Shown here piece by piece: positions 58,970 through 64,000 of a stretch of 64,000 bases of DNA. The position numbers were made by a program, and so were the translations under genes. A model generated the notes under the pieces. The model ran no database searches. It was not told the DNA's origin and was given only the letters and a program-made list of their open reading frames with translations. The stretch is from contig JBBCBC010000026.1 of NCBI GenBank assembly GCA_037126765.1, positions 12,698,418 to 12,762,417 of the forward strand. The letters run 5' to 3'. Positions within the stretch are counted from its first letter, which is position 1; each line of letters starts with the position of its first letter. The DNA comes from Stenogyne calaminthoides (lineage: Eukaryota; Streptophyta; Magnoliopsida; Lamiales; Lamiaceae).

Positions 58970-59122
58970 GTGCCCGAGCGGAATTGATCCCCGCTCAGGC
59001 GCCCAAGGTCCCATGTTCAGTCCCTCACGGTTTGGTTTGAGATGGTACGTGGCTCGGGTGGTTCGATGTCAACCCGGGCGCCAATCGGGCCCGGGTTCGA
59101 ACCCGACTGTGCCATTTTTTTT
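58970..59122 (+). other. Two tRNA-like modules inside the CACTA element
   Basis: Module 1 (58970-59029) starts TGCCCGAGCGG, like the A box of tRNA-Ser, and ends GGTCCCATGTTCAGTCCC, like a T arm. Module 2 (59043-59114) has TGGCTCGGGTGGTTCG (A-box-like), an exact B box GGTTCGAACCC, ends that can nearly pair (TGGTAC with GTGCCA), and an eight-T run after it (pol III terminator). No proper anticodon arm is seen, so a functional tRNA is unlikely; a SINE or tRNA-derived relic is more probable. Confidence 0.45.
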
Positions 59123-59472
59123 CCGAGAATTTACTATTTAGCTACGGTTTTGGAGACGGAATTAGCGACGCAAAAAACCGTCGTTGATACCGACAGAAAA
59201 AACCATCGCACATGTTGACGGAAATTTATGTTGTTAATAACGACGGATATGTGTCGCTGTTTACGACGGTATTATGACGTCGCAACCGTCGCAACATGAC
59301 GTCTATGTATCGACGATTTGTTTCTATCGATAATGTTAGCGACGAAAATATTCCGTCGCTAATTAGCGACGGATACCAAAAAACCGTCGCTTCACGTTAG
59401 CGACCCTCGATTTCCAAACGGATGAAAAACGGTAGCTAAATCCGTCCGTAAAACACCACCTTTTTTGTAGTG

Positions 59473-60356
59473 TATCGTGGCCATCAGAACTGGTGTAACA
59501 ACCAAAAAACTTATAAATAGATTTACAATTATTTTTTTATTAAATAATGTGATTTTTTATTAACGTGTGAGATTACATGATTTAAAATAATATTTATTAT
59601 TAAATTATTATTTATTTTATTCTAGTTTATGGTTAAGGATGAAGAATTTGTTATTTTTATGTTGCAAAATAATTTCCAAATTAATTAAAGAATGTGGCAC
59701 AATCTAAAAATAAAAATAAGACCAGGGCTCTATAGAGCCTAATTAATAGAAACCCTAGTCTCTTCGGGCACTATAAATAGGGATTATTAGCCTTTGTGTA
59801 CAAATTTGACACCTCATTTTAGGATAAAAATATTTTTGCACAAACTTCACACACACATACCCCTTAACGACTTCCAGCCAATTTTTGACCAACCATCTGA
59901 CTCCAATCTTCAATCAACGATTAGCCGATACCATCTGAAGTATTAGATCTTCGGTTATACCGACAGAAGTTGGAGGAATGCTCTTATAGGTGGACAAGGT
60001 TCTACAGTGTATAATTTTTTATACAATTATCTTAATATTTCATTTCTAGTCTCTGTTGAAAGTTGATATTGGGAGCTTTCCAGAACATTTTCCAGAATTG
60101 TGAATGGAGTTCTAGACTTCTAGTTATTACGACTCAAAGTTGGGGGATGCTCTTGTATGTGGACCAACTTCCATAGTTCATAACTTTTTGGTCGATTGTC
60201 ACAATCTTCTGATTCTGGTTTTTTTAGAAAGCTAATATCGAGTGCTTCTTGGAACATCTTACCATTTTTTAGTCGGAGTTGTAAAATTCTAGCTATCTCC
60301 TATCAAAGTTTTGAATAGATATTCTTACATCTACTTTCTCTCGCCTCTTACATTCA

Positions 60357-60393
<37 letters not shown>

Positions 60394-61800
60394 CCCGCCA
60401 CTGCTACCAAAGTGTTGCCAGAGTTACTAATGGTGGTGGTGGAATGAGAGGAGGGGTGGAAGTGTCATGTGATTTTAGTTCATGGGTTTTTTTTCTTATA
60501 ACTAAACTAAGTTTGGGGTCAAAAATATAATTTTTAGATTTTTTTTACTCCTAGTCAAATACTTTTTAGCTAGTCAATCTGAGTTATTTATTAACATAAA
60601 TTTCACTATAGTTATTTACAAAAATGTCATCCAATTTCTGTAAAAGAAGACAACATTGTCCTTAGAACTTAAAATTGACGTAAAATACTCGTTCTTTTTT
60701 TAATGAAATCACTGACAAAATGTTATAAATTAAAAAAAATATTCATGAAAATAGTTGGACTTCCATATTTTACAAAAATTGAGATATTCTTTGCACTCCT
60801 ATGACAACATATTTTTTAACTAAAATTCTAATAATTTATTGTGAATCACATCTTCACCCTCTTATGATACGCCTAATCACATACTTACACCATTAGTTGA
60901 CTTATGTTATTAGTGAAAACTAAGAGGCATAATTTTTTTTCTATTGTAGGACTTGAGAAACACGAAGTAGAAAATGACTTGGAACTAGGAGGAGATGATA
61001 CTACTTAACTCGTGCAACCACTAGGTGGGGTAACTCTCACTGGATCTTACAATGTCTACTTGCATATCACATGATTTATTGTTTTAATTGTTTTACATGA
61101 TCATTTGCATATATGTATGCTAAATTATGAAGATGTATGTTATGATTGTTTGCATATACGCGTGCTTGATGTATGTTATGATTGTTTGCATATATGTATG
61201 TGAAGACATGTGTTATACAATTTAGACCATACAAGATGTAATTTATATGGTTTATACCGTAAAAAAGTATTTAATACGGATGAGACTATACAAGATGTAT
61301 GTCATACGAATAATACTGTAATAGATAAAGACAAGATCACATGTACAAACGTACAATATTTGATCGAAAGATCACATTCGGGTCGCTCCTGAAAAAGATG
61401 CTCCAGCGGGGTAAGAAGTGCCCCAACAAGATTGATGTGCTCTTATTTGTATCTTACATTTAAGTATACAATATATCTGAACGTATGGGATGAATTTGAA
61501 ACATGTTACATATTTTGTTAGATGATTGTTTGATTCTTGAAGGATGTAATGTGAAGTTGTAAGTATGTGATTTTAATGCTACGATGGAGATTAATGACTC
61601 TTGAATGTCTTTGATTATGGTACTTGATGATTCATATACTTGACTTTTATTTTAATAATTTGCATGGTGTATGAGTGGACATTTTAGTAAACCCACAGGG
61701 TGTTTTTTCGAACACTCACCCCTTCTCTTTTCAGGCAAGGATGAATAGAAGGAATGAAAGTGAATGTGACCCTCGGTCTCGGAAGTGCAAAGCTCTTTAA
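59473..61800 (+). other. Possible old LTR or promoter-bearing repeat
   Basis: It begins near TGTAACAACCAAAAAAC (59493), has CACTATAAATAGGG at about 59770 and a downstream leader-like region. The end is unclear (near 61740, after TTTTCAGGCAAGG). The layout resembles a chromovirus-type LTR, but no second copy, PBS or PPT is visible in the window. 60361-60388 is a (TC)n run. Confidence 0.25.
60361..60388. repeat. (TC)n microsatellite
   Basis: About 14 TC units. Confidence 0.9.
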
Positions 61801-61836
61801 TTATGAAATATAAATACCTTCTCAAAATGGTAAAAC

Positions 61837-63375
61837 ATGAAAGGTTTAAAGGAGTTTGTTAAGTCCTTGAACCCTTGCTTTAAGTTGATTTCAAGGAACA
61901 CAATAAAGAATGACTGTTTGAAGTTGTACGATGGTTTGAAGGAGGTTGTGAGGTACATCTTTGAGAGTTGTGATAGTCGGGTTGCAATCACAACTGACAT
62001 GTGGACATCTTCATATCAGAATAAATTATTTATGAAGCTGCAAAGCCGAATCATTATGTATGAATTTTTTTAAATTTTCAAAGTTATTATTATAATATAT
62101 TAATTATATTGATGTACTAATGAAATTTTACTTTAATTTTTTTTTGTAGGTTTATGTATGTGCCTTCTCGACATACAAGTGAGAATTTATGTGAAGCTTT
62201 GATTGAATGCTTCTTAGATTGAAACATAGATCGTAAGTATCCACTATAACATTGGATAATTATACAACTAATGATGCAATGCTGAGGCTACTTTTGGAGA
62301 AGCTTACAATAAATTCTTTTTTTGATTGGGGTGAGATAACTACACGTGAGATGTTGTGCACATATACTAAACTTGATTGTGAAAGATGGCTTGGATGTTA
62401 TTGAAGATGCAATCATAAGATTGAGGGATAATGTTTCATATTGGTTAGGGACACCTAAAAGATGGGAGAAGTTTGAGGATACAACTCTTCAGCAGCATAC
62501 CACTTGGTAAGAAGATCTTACTTGACTGTAAAACTCGTTGTTCGACTTGGTTGATGCTAGAAACATGTGTCAATTATAAATATGTGTTTTTTCACTTGAA
62601 GCATCGTGATTCAAAGTATACATGTTTTCCTAATGAAGATGTATGGACTTTAATAAAAGAAATTTGTGGTATATTTAGTTTGTTCTATAATGTGACTGGG
62701 TTGTTTTTTGGTACCCAATATACAACATCCAATATGTATTGTTCAAAAAAATTGTGAGATCAAGCTTGCATTAAACAAATGGTTGATTTGTGGTGTAAAG
62801 GTTGTTGAGGAGATATCTTTGTAAATAATGACTAAGTTTGATAAATATTGGTCTGATGTGTATGATATCATGGGTGTGGCAATAGTGTTTGATCATAGAT
62901 ATAAGGTGGTTTTGTTAGAGTACTATTTTAGAAAGATTATGGTGTTGACGTAGAAATTGAAGTAGAGAAGAATTTTTTAATTATTTCATGAGCTACTTGT
63001 ACAATATGAGACCAGAGGAGGGAGAATAAATGGTGATGCAAGCGGTCCAATGAAAACTAATGTATCTGGAAGACCTCTCACTTTGTGAATTTGACTTGTA
63101 TGCTTCCTCAAGAAATAGAAAATCTGTAAGGTCTGATTTAGACCAATACTTAAATAGATATGTTCTACCATAGACGTCTGATTTTGATGTCTTAGTTTGA
63201 TGGAAGGCTAGAAGGAAATATCCTTTTTTGCATCAAATTGCAAGAGATGTTTTAGTCATTCATGTTTCTACAATGGTATCAAACTCCGCTTTCAGTACAA
63301 GTGGACGATTTATAAGTCCTCATTGTAGAAGACTTCCCCACAAGACAATGGAGGCCTTAATGTAAAATTGGATAC
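61837..63375 (+). pseudogene. hAT-family transposase remnant
   Basis: Plus-strand pieces follow the order of plant hAT (zf-BED/RICESLEEPER-type) transposases: 'AITTDMWTS' at about 61985-62010, a probable 93-base intron (62058-62150), 'STITLDNYTTNDAM' near 62235-62280, 'LDCKTRCSTWLMLE' at 62515-62565, 'FDKYWSDVYDIMGVA' near 62830-62880 and a C-terminal dimerisation (hATC) block with 'SAFSTSGRFISPH' near 63275-63320. Frameshifts and stops separate them. The BED zinc finger and the terminal repeats are not visible. Confidence 0.8.
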
Positions 63376-64000
63376 GTTCTTAGAAAGGTACTTACTTTTA
63401 TTATATAACTTTTTTAATGTAAATTGCTTAATATGATGTGTGGCTCTTTACACATATGTGTTACTTGTATAATTTAGAGCAGTGTTTTCATAATCAAATC
63501 GGTGATCAAACTGGATTGGGCACTGGTTGCCGGTCCAACCGGTTCAACCGCTTACTGTATTAAATTGTTGACTACTTACAAAAAATCAATTTAAAATAAT
63601 AGTGATAAATTATAACTTATAATTTTCTTATTAACAAAAAAATTATGTTTTAACAATTTATAAGCTATAATTTGACTACTTAATATATGTAATTAACATC
63701 CTAAATAAGCTATAGTTCCATATATTTTAAGTACCTAAATCAATAAAATAAACTAAAAATACTAAATTCTATATATTTCTATTTTCTAATATAACTATAT
63801 AAGATCTAAATAAAAAACCTAACATCATTCATTATCTAGGGGAACTCAACCACTATGGCACTACAACACTTGGACCTACTATAACGCACGCAGACACACG
63901 TAATATATGTATATGTCAGGAGATAAATAAAGAGATATATTCGGTTGGGATGCGTACACACGCATATACATACATATATATATGTATATATCGAGAGATA
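63376..64000. other. AT-rich end of window
   Basis: No gene. Contains a palindromic GGTCCAACCGGTTCAACCG at 63531-63549, a dispersed plant repeat motif, and (TATA/CATA) runs after 63950. Confidence 0.6.

Larger units (their letters stand above)
56737..59472 (+). mobile_element. CACTA (En/Spm-type) element, non-autonomous, 2736 bp
   Basis: Starts CACTACAAAAAAGACGG and ends CCACCTTTTTTGTAGTG, a 13 bp terminal inverted repeat. Flanked by TAT on both sides (56734-56736 and 59473-59475), the expected 3 bp duplication. Both ends carry subterminal repeats of AGCGACGG or CCGTCGCT (56755-57060 and 59140-59450). No TNPD/TNP2 transposase is encoded, so it depends on another element. The interior holds a leader intron, a short ORF, a minisatellite and tRNA-like sequence. 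Confidence 0.92.

Noticed and set aside
59043..59114. Functional tRNA gene
   Set aside because: T arm and B box are good, but a normal anticodon arm cannot be drawn and the acceptor pairing is imperfect.

Overview
This window is repeat-rich plant nuclear DNA, most likely from a eudicot; the species cannot be fixed from the sequence. I see no intact host gene. Everything recognisable is a transposable element: Ty1/copia retrotransposons in bases 1 to about 51,000, then remnants of MULE, hAT and CACTA DNA transposons in AT-rich, gene-poor DNA up to 64,000. Element names used below (X1, X0, Y, W, Z1, Z2) are mine.

Layout. X1 (minus, 1-10231, left end outside the window) is a Sirevirus-type copia element with gag, protease, integrase, RT and RNase H, plus an extra ORF after pol. 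Its upstream LTR sits inside another LTR of the same family (X0, pieces 10232-10356 and 25401-26896). Y (minus, 10357-25400) is a complete but decayed Sirevirus-type element with a perfect GTTTA target duplication; it split the X0 LTR. X0 in turn sits in the U3 region of Z1 (26897-35336), a copia element of a different lineage. Z1 lies inside pol of W, a plus-strand relative of Y (35337-37479 and 46578-50987). Z2 (37480-46577), a sibling of Z1, is inserted in the extra ORF of W. W itself is inserted in a MULE transposase remnant (50988-51920). The order of insertion is therefore MULE, W, Z1, X0, then X1 and Y; Z2 also came after W.

Right side. 51.9-56.7 kb is AT-rich with microsatellites and one GAGCTCGA-rich repeat with degenerate terminal inverted repeats. 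56737-59472 is a complete non-autonomous CACTA element with a TAT duplication, carrying a probable spliced-leader ORF, a minisatellite and two tRNA-like modules. 59.5-61.8 kb is possibly an old LTR, and 61.8-63.4 kb holds a broken hAT transposase.

Main points of interest. (1) The extra ORF of Y and W has its own apparent gene head: a shared ACGTGG box, a TATA-like box and a leader intron ending just before the ATG. (2) Z1 looks like an element whose whole body was flipped between breakpoints inside its two LTRs, leaving two large palindromes. (3) Sister copies, including the two LTRs of Z2, differ largely by CAG/CTG becoming CG or CCG. This looks like sequencing error at CHG-methylated sites and would undermine any reading of decay or age. 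(4) Y carries about 1.4 kb absent from W that looks like an antisense transcription unit.
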